Source of the DNA: Salticus scenicus
Taxonomy: Eukaryota; Arthropoda; Arachnida; Araneae; Salticidae
Direction: 5' to 3'
DNA length: 64,000 bases
Assembly: GCA_963930645.1 (NCBI GenBank)
Contig: OZ005656.1
Location: 187,949,659-188,013,658, forward strand
How positions within the stretch are numbered: position 1 is the first letter of the stretch; each line of letters begins with the position of its first letter. The notes under the pieces were generated by a model that searched no databases, was not told the origin of the DNA, and saw only the letters and a program-made list of their open reading frames with translations. The position numbers and the translations under genes are program-made. Below are positions 49,111 to 60,823 of this stretch, piece by piece.

Positions 49111-49350
49111 ACTCGAGTGTTCGTGACTCCTAAGATTTGCACCAGTGTTCGTCACCATCACAAAAAACATGTTGAAATAATCGTTAATTAGCATCTATAA
49201 ATTTAAATCCGCTCGAGCTAGATTCTTCGGTTCTAAAAAATCTAACAGTTGTTTCAATTTCATAGATATTATCAAACACTTATTTTAACATGTTTTGTGA
49301 AGGTAACGAACAATGGTGCAAATCTTAGGAATGACGAACACTGGTGTGTT
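49111..49350. mobile_element. Fold-back MITE with CAGTGTTCGTCA motifs
   Basis: Arms 49116-49180 and 49280-49342 are near-perfect reverse complements (CCTAAGATTTGCACCAGTG against CAATGGTGCAAATCTTAGG). Weaker pairing continues into the centre. The motif AGTGTTCGT occurs twice in each arm. No coding capacity; the target duplication is unclear. Confidence 0.75.
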
Positions 49351-50592
49351 TAACTTATTTATTATTTTTTTAAGAAAGAAAGAAAGAAAAATGTAAAGCC
49401 ATAAAATAAATAAATAAATAAAGTATTGGTCTTATTCTCATTTCAAGCAGACTTTTTTATTTTTATTTATTTATTTTTTTTTTTAATGCCGTTTGGATAT
49501 TCTAGATGCATAAATAATGAGATAAACAGATCATCATATATCAAGTCAAGATATCAAGCCGAATGTGATAGAAAATTCAAATTTTACTGACTTCTTTAAA
49601 TATATGCAAATTTGCTATCACACTTTCCTCTCATAGATGATACTATCTGAGTCATAAAGACGTAACATAACATCATATATTTTGAATATGCAAGTGAGGT
49701 TAAAGATAACATTACAATGTTTTTCTTTTCCTAAATAGACACAAAAAAAAGAAAAAAGAGAGATACGAATGTTTATGATCAAAGGTCGTTTAATGCATTT
49801 ATGAATGAATGCATAAGAATTTATCTCACATAATTTTTTCTGGACTCTTACTAAAGTTCTGAATGAAAATAGAGATATCCTAAACATAACATATGAAAGT
49901 CTAAAGGCGTAGTATGTTGTATCATAAGGAAAATATTTGTTTTAACACTATTACATTCTAAATATTTAAAATGGACAAGGATGATGGAAGTTATCATAAT
50001 CGATGCAAATAAAAAAGTTCTAGATAGTTATCATAGAATGTACTCAATTATGTAATATTTTTAAATAACATCATTTTATAGTTCCTCAGACATGTTTAAA
50101 AATTTTTTTACTATTTTTAACTTTATATTTCTTGGGTTCCAAATTTCGGGAATAATTATTTATTTACAGTGGTCTATGCTAATTTGTTTTCATTCAATCC
50201 TCTTAAAAATTGGCGTGAATGTGTATTTGTTACGTTTTGAAATAAAAAAATTATTAAATTTATTATGGATTTCCATATTCAATAGCGTGACAAAAAATCA
50301 TGAAATTTTCAAATTTTAACCTTTTTTTCTTTTCTTTTTCTTTTTCTTCTCTTTCTTTCTTTCTTTCTTTTTTTTTTTTTTTTTTGTTAGTAGCTTGTAC
50401 TGTAATTGACAAATAAAAAATCCTATGCACATATGTGCTGAGTTGCATACAAAAGACACACAGAAAAAAAAAAAAAATGGGGGGGGGGGGAGACTTTAAA
50501 AAAACATAGAATTAGTATGGAACATTTTGATTTTGGGCTTTATTTTGCAATATTTTCCCGTAAAAGAGGTATTTTTCATGTTAAAATTTATA

Positions 50593-51381
50593 CAGTAAAG
50601 CACCGTTTATGTCTTTAAAGGGGCTGATATAAAAGGACATATAAATGAAAATACGTGTAATCGGAAAAAAAAAAAAAAAAACTTTGATTATTATAAATTA
50701 AATGATACTGTAGAAAAAATGTATGCGAAAATAATAATAAAAAAAGTTTTTAAGATAGTAACTAGTACTTTTTATAATGTAATTTGGGTTTCAAGATAAG
50801 TATAAAAAAAAAAAAGATTTATTATAAATTATGAGAAAAAATTAACCCTTGATGAATGACTTTTGAATACTAATTATATATTTAATATCTTTAGCATTGT
50901 ATTACATATCTTGAATACTATATGAACGCATCTTCAATAGTAATTAGATATATATTGTGTATCTTTAATAATAAGTATTGTAATTTTTATGTCTACACAT
51001 GTAGTTATTTTACATTAGAAAATATTTAAATACTTGCCTCACGTGCTGATTGTCCGTGTGTACTAAAAACAGCATTGTGAATTGGATTGAGTTCATTAAA
51101 TGTTTTTACTTGTGTTTTGTCAAACAAAATATAAGTTCGAAGCTTTCCAGATAATTTCTCCCATTCTACATAACCATCGCTTAAATTACCACTAGATACG
51201 TTTTTATTTTTATTTTTATTTTTTTTTTTCAATTATTTCATTAAAATTTTTTCCGAATTTTAGAAAAGTGAAAAAGACGTATATCCAATATTGAAAGCGT
51301 ATAAACGATATATTTTTACATTAATATAAATAGGAAGGAATCTGGACTTCACTAAAATGACGTATAAACGGTGCTTTACTG
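50593..51381 (+). mobile_element. TA-flanked TIR element B (789 bp)
   Basis: Ends are CAGTAAAGCACCGTTTATG and TATAAACGGTGCTTTACTG, with TA at 50591-50592 and 51382-51383. The subterminal right side carries GACGTATATCC and CGTATAAACG motifs shared with copy C. Internally there are several poly-A runs and a minus-strand frame of 68 codons (51026-51232) whose first part is a poly-A product. Its remainder has no recognisable domain. Confidence 0.85.
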
Positions 51382-51525
51382 TATTAGATTTGCTGGCAGT
51401 ACTTCATTTAAGAAGCAATAGAAAGTTAATAATAATAATAAAAATAAGAAATTGAATGTCCTCTGTGTTGCATCAGTAGAAAAATACCTCTTTGAATACT
51501 ACAATATTAAGCACATATCTATATA

Positions 51526-52274
51526 GAGTAAATCATCGTTTATACGTCTTTAAAGAGACTGACGTAAAAAGACGTATAAAAAGACGTACAATAGAAATTT
51601 TAATAATAACACTTTGATTATTACAAATTTAATGATATTTAAGCGAAATTTGTATGAAAATACTAATTAACTAAGCTTTTTAAGTTAGTAAATGTATATT
51701 ATACTCCTTTTAAGACAGTAATTAATAATAATAATAAAATATTTATTATAAAAAGTGAGAAAAATTACACTATTATATTAATGCATGACTGGGTACTAAT
51801 TACATATACCATATATTGAGTATTATATTACATTTCTTAAGAAAAATATGAACACATTTTGAACATTAATTATATAGATGCGTATTTTTTACAACAAGCA
51901 TACTATTTATGTCCATACGGATAGTTATTTAATAACGTTAAAAATCTTTAATATTCGTCTGATTTGCTGCTCGCCTATGAGTATTAAAAATTCTGCTATC
52001 AATTCAATTGATTCTTTTGTCAGTATTCTTCGATCTTTCCTGTGTTCCCCCATTTAAATTGCTTTCTAGGAAAAATCCGTCTTATTTAGAATGAAAAAGG
52101 GTCGAGAAATTTTGCGAGTTTTAGTAGAATAAAAAAGACGTATATCCGATATTTGCGGCGTATAAACGAAGAATTTTTGCATTAAAATGAATAGGAATGA
52201 ATCAGGACTTCACTAAAAAGACGCATAAATGTAAAAGATGTATAAACGAGGGACGTATAAACGGTGCTTTACTG
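51526..52274 (+). mobile_element. TA-flanked TIR element C (749 bp)
   Basis: The left end GAGTAAATCATCGTTTATAC is a mutated form of copy B's; the right end TATAAACGGTGCTTTACTG is identical to copy B's over 19 bp. The left flank is TA and the right flank CA, a mutated duplication. The right third aligns with B (AAAGACGTATATCCGATATT against AAAGACGTATATCCAATATT). It lies 144 bp from B in the same orientation. Confidence 0.8.
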
Positions 52275-52317
52275 CACTTTAAAAGAATATAATATGTCAG
52301 GTTTATACCCATATTTA

Positions 52318-52848
52318 TATAACGTATTAATACGCACATTAGTTTTACATGGATAAAAAACAGTTGTAAACAGTAAGAAAATAAATTGTTATTTCTCTTT
52401 TAAAGTTTATTGTAAAGGTTTCGAAAATTTTAACTTTCAGAAATGTGAGAATTTTCAGAAAGTTTTCAGACAGAACGTTAATTCATTTAAAAGTTGCAAT
52501 ATTTATTCTGCCATAAAACGGGGATACATATTTAAAAATATATATCCTTATTTCAATTTTTAACTATTTGCACCTAAGATTATAATACGCAAATTAACAT
52601 ATTCGTACGTACATTAGTTTTACATGAATAAAAAACAGTTGTAAACAATAAGAAAATAAATTGCTATATCTCTTTCAATGTTTATTGTAAAGGTTTCGGA
52701 AATTTTAACTTTCAGGAATGTGAGAATTTTCAGAAAGTTTTCAAAACAAAATGTTAATTCATTTAAAAGTTGCAATATTTTTACTGATATAAAACATGGA
52801 AACATAATATATATATATTTCATTTTTTAACTAATTGCACCTAAGATC
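52318..52848. repeat. Two-copy tandem duplication, period 275 bp
   Basis: ACATTAGTTTTACATGRATA starts near 52336 and 52611 and is followed in both by AAAAAACAGTTGTAAACA, GTTTATTGTAAAGGTTTCG, AATGTGAGAATTTTCAGAAA and TTGCACCTAAGAT. The copies look about 90 percent alike. It follows 45-60 bp after element C. Confidence 0.88.
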
Positions 52849-53117
52849 AATAAACAAAATTTCATAAAAAAAAAAAAAAAAATCACATTTAATAATAATG
52901 TTTCGTTTATTTCAACTTAAATTACATCGTTCGAGTTCGTGCTATGGCGCACACAATTTTCATACTTATGATCCAAAATGACAAAATGCATTATACATGA
53001 GGGACCTACCTAATAGATATAGATTTTTACTGAATATATATAGAGGCATATAATTTTTCAAACTTACTTCATCATTCAAACATAAAATTAAACATAATGT
53101 TTTCAATTCTAATGATT

Positions 53118-53193
53118 AAAAAAAAAAAAAAAAAGAAGAAAAGAAAGAAAGAAAGAAAGAAAAGAAAAGAAAGAAAAGAAAAGAAAAGAAAAA
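53118..53193. repeat. GAAA/GAAAA microsatellite
   Basis: A purine run of GAAA and GAAAA units follows a poly-A stretch. Confidence 0.92.
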
Positions 53194-53577
53194 TAGAAAA
53201 GGCTACTTTTATGAACGTTAATTTCAATTTGTAATTATTTTTCAGTATTATTATTATTTTTTTTTACTTAATACTTCTCTTAAAATAACTAATACAATAA
53301 TAGAATAATGTTAACATTTTAAAAACTATATAAAGGTAAAAACTAAAAAGAAGAAAGAAGAGCAAGAACAAGAAATAAATAAAGTGAGGGAAAAAAAAAA
53401 TAATAATAAGAAGAAAGTATGACGACTTGAAAAAAATCGCCGTAAAATATCACCAAATTTTTACTTCATAGCCATTTATTGCGCGCTCTCCCTCCAGTTG
53501 CATTGTGATGCAATGAATGTAAGGAAAATCTACCTTATCCCCTCCTTTGAATTATCTCCCTCCCTCCTTTTAAAGAC

Positions 53578-53905
53578 CCGTATGCATCCCCCCGAAAATG
53601 CCCTGGGATTTAGAACCGTGTTATTATCAAGCTCATAATTTGGGGGCGCTAAGCCCTTTACCCTGTTTGAAATATTATCTGCCTCTTCTGATTTGATCAC
53701 TCTTCTCACGTCTGTAACTCTAATCCGTTTTCGTTTGTTGCATACTCTCATCTTATTCTCTGTTTTGGAAGGTAATAGGGTGATGAGACTAGATAACTAA
53801 GTCGAGAAGAGACAGGAAGGGTGGCTTTTGTAAAGAAAATCCGGATAAAGTGTGGTAGTATTCAGTTAATGTATTGTGGTGTATGATTTAATTCTAAAAT
53901 ATATA
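53578..53905. repeat. Three-copy diverged repeat, copy 1
   Basis: Contains CTGGGATTTAGAACCGTG, TTATCAAGCTCATAATTTGG, CTCTTCTGATTTGATCAC, GGAAGGTAATAGGGTGATG and ACAGGAAGGGTGGC in order. Related copies lie at 55220-55720 (interrupted) and 56022-56290. The minus-strand frame of 73 codons across it is not kept open in the other copies, so it is not supported as a gene. Confidence 0.65.
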
Positions 53906-54782
53906 ATAAAAAAAATATTTAAAATAAATACAAAAGAAAATAAATAACTTTATGACTGTTTATCTCCCAATTTTCACAGGAAAAGTAAACGTAGAAAAGT
54001 TATTAATTATATTTAAAATTTATTTTTTTGATAATCTTATGATAACGTAAATCTAAGCATGTAAATATACGTTTAAACAATAATGTGTTACACATTTAAA
54101 CTCCAAAGTATTTGTAGATTTTAAATATATACATAATAAAGTTAAAATTATACTTTTAAAAAATTAAAGAACACACTTTTATTGAAATGTGAACTAAAAA
54201 GCACAAAATATCTATCTTTATAGTATTAAAATGCAGGGTAAGAAAAAATTGTGTGAGTGACACACCATATTACAGGGTGATTATAAAATAATTTAGAATT
54301 AAACAAAAACCATTTTTTTTAAATCTCCCCTGACTGGGCTCGTACGTTAGACCTTTAGGTTAAAGGATTAAATCACCAAAGAGTTCCGTTAAAAGGGGAA
54401 AAAAAAAAAAAAAAAATGGAATTCATGATATATATATATATATATTAGAAATTGAGCATTTTGAAGAGCCAAGACAATCTAAATTAAACCAAAGATATTC
54501 TACCTTAATTATTTTTTTATTTGTTAATCATTGTTAGTTTTGATATACTGTACTTAGTATGAATACTTCTATAAATGTATAGTTTATTTTACTTGTGTAC
54601 ATCTCCTGATTCTTGCCGTCAACCAAAGCCCATGTTATTTTGCGGGGAAATTTGCTTATAGAATAACTGATTACCTAATATATATATTTTTTAATTCCAT
54701 TTTCTTATTCAGAAAACCCAAAACCTACCTTTAAATTTGTTCTCGTTTTCCAAAAAATTATTTAAAATTTTTTAACATTTTG

Positions 54783-55076
54783 CAGGGATGAGATTTTTTT
54801 AGCTTTTTAGCTGATTTCAGCTAAATTTAGCTTTTCAGCTTTTTTCTTTTTTTTTTTAGTGTTTCTAATGTGCATTTGTTACATCAACTAACCAAATAAA
54901 ACTTGATTGACTATTAGAGCATAATCATATGTTCTTTTTTTATAGATTGAAATAAAAAACATATTTATTGCTTTAATATAACAGAATTTGTCATAAAAAA
55001 TCTAGCATTTTAGTTCAACGTCTTGCCTTTGCGTATTGTTTCAGCTTTTTTTGTCTTTTTACTAATCTCATCCCTG
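54783..55076. mobile_element. TIR element, CAGGGATGAGATT ends (294 bp)
   Basis: The left end CAGGGATGAGATTTTTTTAG and the right end ACTAATCTCATCCCTG are inverted over about 13 bp. Near the left end AGCTNNNTAGCT motifs are iterated. Flanking 8-mers do not match convincingly. The ends resemble those of the 25221-25357 element. Confidence 0.65.
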
Positions 55077-55084
55077 AATTTGAA

Positions 55085-55120
<36 letters not shown>

Positions 55121-55219
55121 CAACTTAAATGAGTAGTTTAATACATAAATTATTTTTAGAATAACATCTGCTTTGTCTGTTGGACAGGATAGTTATTGTA
55201 CGTTTTTAAATTTAGAATT

Positions 55220-55720
55220 GCAAGATATTATTATCAAGCTCATTATTTGGGGGCGCCATTTTTTTTTACCCTGTTCGAAATACGTATTATCTCCCTCTTC
55301 TGATTTGATCACAATTTTCACATCTATTTTCTTTTATTATATTTTACATTTCTTTTATTTCATTCAGTTATTAATATTTTATATCCTCATTTTACTCCAT
55401 AAAGATGCCTTCAAACTTTGGCAACTTAGAAAGCTGCAAGTGCAGCTCTATTGATATTTCTTTGATTTGGTTTAGGAGATCGACGCTCGCTGGAATCGAA
55501 GCTCACAAACCTCCTAGTGCGAAAATTGCATGAGAAGGGGTTCTCTTTTGTAAAAGAGCAATAAAAAGTATTGTCCTTCATTGTAAATGTGTGCAAAATG
55601 TCAAGGGTCACTTTCGGACAGTGGATAATTTATGACTTTTGAAGTTCTGTATGTTGCCAGAGTTTGAAGGTAATAGGTTGAGACTAGCTATCTATATTTG
55701 ATTGCCACAGGAAGGGTGCC
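55220..55720. repeat. Three-copy diverged repeat, copy 2 (interrupted)
   Basis: The first half (to about 55345) and the last part (from about 55668, GAAGGTAATAGGTTGAGAC and ACAGGAAGGGTGCC) match copy 1 at 53578-53905. About 320 bp between them is not present in copy 1, including the inverted-repeat-bounded insertion at 55408-55670. Confidence 0.6.
55408..55670. mobile_element. Insertion bounded by 18-bp inverted repeats, possible exon inside
   Basis: CCTTCAAACTTTGGCAAC at the left and GTTGCCAGAGTTTGAAGG at the right are inverted with one mismatch, and the segment is absent from the equivalent place in repeat copy 1. Inside, a pyrimidine-rich TTTCTTTGATTTGGTTTAG is followed at 55476 by about 29 open codons (RRSLESKLTNLLVRKLHEKG and on to FVKEQ) ending at TAA 55562-55564, which overlaps an AATAAA signal at 55560-55565. 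The minus strand is also open across the segment. It may be a MITE whose balanced composition leaves frames open, or a captured 3' exon. Confidence 0.4.
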
Positions 55721-56021
55721 ATTTATTTGATTTATTGTAAAAAAAAAAAAAAAAATTTAATAAACTGGTTCTGTATTAAGGGAATATACTTTTATGCATA
55801 ATTCTAGTGTAATATTTTTAAAATAAAAAATAACTTATATTGAAAATACAGAATATAAATACACCAGAAAGATTAAAAGTAAAATAATAAATAAATCCAA
55901 ATTAAACACTAGGCGTTACAGATGTTTATGTTTTAATTATTGATTTATTTCTCAATCAAACTTTTTTTATATATATAAGTACTTCGATAGATGTTTAATT
56001 TATTTAACCGGCATGTATACT

Positions 56022-56290
56022 GGGATTTAGGACCGTGTATTTCTCAAATTAATATTTTATGGTCACTAAGTCTTTTGTTCTATATGAAATATTATGTCCA
56101 TGTATTCTTTTATTACTTCTTTCACGCTTGTAACTTTAATCTATTTCTTTTGTTACATTTGACTTTTTGATTTTAGATTCGAAGATAAGTATGACTAAAT
56201 TGAATTGTTGAATTGTCGTCTGAATTGTTGTAGAGATAATCTACAAAATGGGACTTGTATTCAGTTAATATATTTTTATATAAGTTCATT
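56022..56290. repeat. Three-copy diverged repeat, copy 3
   Basis: ACTGGGATTTAGGACCGTGT, CACTAAGTCTTTTGTTCTAT, CACGCTTGTAACTTTAATCT and ATTCAGTTAATATATT match copy 1 (53578-53905) in order, with heavier decay. Confidence 0.6.
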
Positions 56291-56459
56291 TAAAATTTAA
56301 TTAAAATAATTTGATTAAACAAATAGAAAATGAATTAGAAAGAGTTAATAAGGGAAGATCGTATATAAATAAAGCTAACTTAAACAGAAGACGTACTAAA
56401 GTTTGTTGATGAATTTAGATATCCTGTCATCTATATATGAATGTCAATTTTTAATTCAA

Positions 56460-56665
56460 GGAATTCATGACAGGAAAATGACAAAATAGTAGGTTTTTCA
56501 CTATCATGAACTGAACAAAATAGCATAAACTAAAATATTTTACCTCTAAAATAAAAGCATGAAATGACGACAAGGAATTGATAAAATAGCAGTTTTTTTT
56601 TTCCACTATCATGAACAGAACATAATCGTATAAACTAAAATTATTTACCTCTAAAATTAGCATGA
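56460..56665. repeat. Two-copy tandem duplication, about 105 bp
   Basis: ACTATCATGAACTGAACA at 56500 and ACTATCATGAACAGAACA at 56605, with matching TTTACCTCTAAAAT and GCATGAAA phrases, define two head-to-tail units. The 70-codon minus-strand frame here is a product of the duplication. Confidence 0.8.
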
Positions 56666-56848
56666 AAATTTAATTTAAAAAGGATTTAATCATTAATTTG
56701 TTATTTCCTTAAAATATTTATAAAAAAATACAGGATAATGATAGTAAATAAAAAATAATTACCAAGAGCAGGTAATTACAAATCTTTACCAATCCATGCT
56801 TGTTCCTACAAACAAAACAATTCAAAATGGCTTCTCTAGTGCCATTAA

Positions 56849-57349
56849 CCCGTTAGCGCCCAGTGTCCTCATTTGAGGACAGCTAATAAAATGGCACGCA
56901 TATTTTTTGTGGTTTCTTGGAATGATTTCTGCTTTTTAGTGACAGTTTATAGCGCCATTCTAAATGATCCCTGAAAGTTTTATGTGCCTACTATTAATTA
57001 TTTTTTCATAATTTTGATTTTATGATTTTTCATTCGTCTCACATTTATTTGCTTTTTGCGCAGGTATACTAACTTAAATCAAGTTGAATAATAATATATA
57101 TTATAATAATTTACTTTCGATATCTTTGTCAACATATAATACGAAATTAATCTGTTATCTCAAAGTTTTTCTATCTCGAAGTTTTCTCGCTAGAACACTA
57201 AACTTCAATAAATGAGGATAGGCTTTAAATTTAAAACCATCAGAAGAATTGTTTAAGTTAATATATTTTACTGTCAGGTGTCTATATTAATTTAGAAGTG
57301 AAATAATCAGCTAATAATATTTTGCAAAATTAATTTGGGCGTTAACGGG
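56849..57349 (+). mobile_element. piggyBac-like MITE, copy 2
   Basis: TTAA at 56845-56848 and 57350-57353 flank termini CCCGTTAGCGCCCAGTGTCC and GGGCGTTAACGGG. The palindrome TGTCCTCATTTGAGGACA lies near the left end. It aligns end to end with the inverted complement of 15933-16440, with scattered substitutions, so the two are independent insertions of one family. It has no transposase. Confidence 0.87.
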
Positions 57350-57742
57350 TTAATGTCCTCCGGGGTTAATGTGAGCTGACAGAAGTGCTGCCAAATGTAA
57401 TTATAAAATTATTTTTCTTTATAACAGGTAAATGACAACAAAATTCAAAGACATTTTTTTACATTTTTCTGTGTTGTTATTACTTTCTTCAAGTTACAGC
57501 TGAAAAAAGTATTGGATTCGTAAAAACTTTCGACTTTCCGTTTCTTTGAATTTACATTTCCTGAACAAAATTGACCTTTTGAAGAAAATATCTGTCTGAC
57601 TAGCTATATGGCTACTACAATTTTTTTTTCTCTATATCAACTCTATTTCGAAAGGTTAATCCACAGAATTTTCTAGAAAGATACATTTAGTTACACCTTG
57701 ACATAAATTGATGCCTATCAACGTTTAGTGTATATCGTTTAA

Positions 57743-57755
57743 CAGGTGGCGCTCC
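57743..57755 (+). promoter_or_regulatory. GGTGGCGCT motif (CTCF-like core)
   Basis: CAGGTGGCGCTCC resembles the AGGTGGCGC core bound by arthropod CTCF. It is a single short match in a GC-poor context with no gene nearby. Confidence 0.12.
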
Positions 57756-58150
57756 AAAGCTGTTTAGCCTTAATTTTTAATATAGCAGCATAGGAAAAAA
57801 AATGTACTTAATGAGTATTAATTTTAACAAATCATCATGAAAAAAAAATAATAATATTGCTAAAGTGACAGTCGAATAGGATAAAAAATTTCTATATACA
57901 AGAGCATTGCACCTCCTCTTCGGATGTTTTGAGAGAGACAAGAATGTCTTCGTTTGAAGAAAATGCCCCATCCATACATACATGTATTCGAAATCGTAAT
58001 TTTATTCGTTATATATTTATTTTTAATGAAAGAAAGTTCAAAGTAATAATAATAATAATAATAATAAAAAGTATTTTAAGTATTGAAATCAATAGCATGT
58101 AATTCTGTTAAATTCAACGTCTTAAACTCTAAAGAGAAAAACTAAAAAGC

Positions 58151-58187
58151 AGACAGCTGTTTCGGCAGCATTTAGCATATCGTCGCT
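58151..58187 (-). repeat. Dispersed motif with CCGAAACAGCTGT, copy 2
   Basis: On the minus strand: GACGATATGCTAAATGCT, then GCCGAAACAGCTGTCTGC, the same layout as 39155-39200. The matching bases extend only about 40 bp. Confidence 0.5.
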
Positions 58188-58239
58188 AAATGGTAATTGT
58201 TAACAGGACAACTTTTAATTCATGTCTCGAAAAAATCAA

Positions 58240-58700
58240 GCAACAAGAATTTTTTCCTTTTTTGATGAGCCGTGCTTACTTTCAGATGAGATTTTGAATC
58301 ACCATTTGTCATCATCTAATGTCCTGAAAATAAACTTCCCGGATTTCTATCATGGTTTCGACGTGTTATCTAACACTTCGGAACTTTCCTAATCCACCAG
58401 GATAACATGCCTATTAGACAACCATTGCACGTTCACGCTCAGGGGGCACTTAGTAACCGTTTCTATGGGAAGCACGTTTCTGTTGCGTAGCAACCAAATG
58501 ATCCTCTAATCCGCCAGAACTTCTCCAAAAGCGTGCATATATTATTTCTACTATTCCCTATCCCCCCGTCCCATCTTTCATGGGATTTCTTTTACGCAAC
58601 GGCGGGCTTTTCTTTTTTAAATGAAATTCCACAGCTTTCTTTATCAAGTTTAAGTTTTAAACGGCATCATTTTTAGGGTTTGGAGAAGATGACTTTCGAA
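58240..58700. promoter_or_regulatory. Balanced-composition block with X-box-like palindrome
   Basis: This stretch of about 450 bp has far more G+C than its surroundings and is free of simple repeats. GTTGCGTAGCAACC at 58482-58495 matches the inverted half-site layout of an RFX X-box, and a further GTAACC half-site lies 25-30 bp upstream. Other CpG-containing pieces include ACGCAACGGCGGGC near 58594. No gene start can be defined on either side, so promoter or enhancer is an inference from composition and motif only. Confidence 0.3.
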
Positions 58701-59639
58701 CGGTTTCGTGGCTTCTAACTTGTGTTGCTGAAACAAATTTTAATTTTTTTTTTATTTTTTTTTACTGTATTTCGTTTTATACGTAAAAAAGAAACAAGTT
58801 AGTTACGTGAATGAAATTTAATGAGCTTTTCTTTGTCTATTAAAGCACTTAAGTATCCATACACAAATGTATGCCCATAACAGATGTGGTTTTAAGGAAT
58901 TCTATTACCTTTCTTTCCTTTCTTTTTTTTTTATTTATTTATTTTTTTTTAAATCGATGTCACAGTTAATTTCGTAATTGATGTTGCATAATTATAATTA
59001 TTTTCATATAAATGCGATAGATACTAAGCAACATAGTAAATTTATTTATGTATTTATTTATTTATTTATTTATTTTATTTATTTATTTTCACATATTTCT
59101 TAATTTTAATTTTAATTTTACGAATTAAAAAAAAAATATGATTTGAAGAGAACAGTTTGGAACAGAATCAAAATTAATTTTAGGCCAATTTTAAATTATG
59201 TGAAATTAAAAGAACCTATAAATTTTGATAATGAATAGAGTAATAAAATATAGATATAAATCGGATAGATAACACAGAAATTTTATTTATTCCCCCCCCC
59301 ACACACACACACAACAGAACATTACTTAAAAAAAAAAAAAAAAAAAAACTTTTAAAGGATAAGATTCCGAATGACTATATCATTTGAACTTTCATACATG
59401 TATAAGATGCCATATCTATCACGATAAAATGACGACATGAATACAAACAGAAGAAAGGCAATAGTGTAAAACAACATATTCTACGTCTAATAACTATTTT
59501 TCATGATTAGAATATAAATTTCCTGATTATTATTTCCTGATTATTTCCCCTAATATATTTTTCCTAATTTAAACACATAATCACCCCAGTTGATTTTTAA
59601 GTGTCCACTTCTTTTTTAATTTTCTCATAGTATGGAAAC

Positions 59640-60105
59640 ATTTCCCTATAGAATTCAAACATACCTTATACACTGTTAAAAATTTCAGTTTAAACTTGAA
59701 CCACTTTATGGAGTAAATTTATAAGCAATACCATAATATGGTTCAACCTCACTTTTAAGTTTTCTACTTCTTGCAATTGAATTTAAGTTGCACCAAAACT
59801 TGGAGCTACCATACATCCGCTCATAGGGGAAGTATTAATCAATAAAATTCCTACTGAAACCAAACCAAGCTTAAATTAAAGAACGTGGTCGAACACATAA
59901 GGAAAGTCCAAATTTTGTGCAACAACTCACCCATGGGCCAAGATAAGACCCTAGAAAATTTTTATCCTTTTATGAAAATCAACAAAACAGAGTTAGCTGG
60001 CAAGAAAGCATGGTACAGTGCTAGAAGGTTTGACTTGAGACAAGAAGGTCTTCAGTTCGATCCCCGTCTTGGTCGAATTTCGAATTTTTTAAATTTTATT
60101 TAAAA
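59640..60105 (+). mobile_element. tRNA-like segment, possible SINE or composite repeat
   Basis: TGGTACAGTGC at 60011-60021 (A-box-like) and GTTCGATCCCCGTCTTGG at 60055-60072 (perfect B-box core) give a tRNA-like arrangement. The upstream 350 bp is moderately balanced and begins near CACTGTTAAAAATTTCAG, which could be the end of a repeat. A plus-strand frame of 72 codons overlaps the boxes, which argues against it being a gene. The boundaries are uncertain. Confidence 0.4.
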
Positions 60106-60823
60106 CATAAACTCGCAGAATGCAAACATAAATATGATAATGCAACAGTTTTCCCTGAGGTTAGATACGTGTAAAGGGTATCATGATCTTTTATTGCTAA
60201 AGTCCACTATTTATATTTCTTTTCCATTTTAATTTCAACCCTTCCCGTATACATCTCTGTTAATATTTTGTCAATATACATTTTATAATTTAAGATAGTA
60301 TGCATATAATATGTATATCTATATATCTAGTATTTATATAGGCAAAATAATATATTATACGTTTATTGTTATTATCATTACTCTTAAAAAAAAAAAAAAT
60401 AAAATAAATAAATAAATAAACATTTTTGTACAATACTTATTGTAAAAAATAAGCTTCCTTCATTTAAAATAATGATTGTATTTGTGGTTGTGTATAGATT
60501 ATTCGTTTGTTACATGTATAATCCATGAAACACTGGATATTTGGCAGTTTAGTATTGAATTGTGAATATTAAAGAGTGTAAAAATAATAATATGGCATAG
60601 TTTTATAACAATGTTTTAAATTTTAATGAAATATATATACTTTAAAACTACACGTAGTGTGTTTTTGTTGTTTCTGATTTAAAAATATTTTTCCTGATAA
60701 ATTTACAAACTCTATTTTTATTTTATTATTATTTAGTTATAAAATGTATTAATTGAGGCCTACATTTATTGACGATATTTATTTTACAAATCCTGTAAAA
60801 TGCATTTTTGTAATAACATAATA

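Noticed and set aside
53530..53751. 73-codon minus-strand frame rich in R and N
   Set aside because: The segment is one of three diverged repeat copies and the frame is broken in the others.
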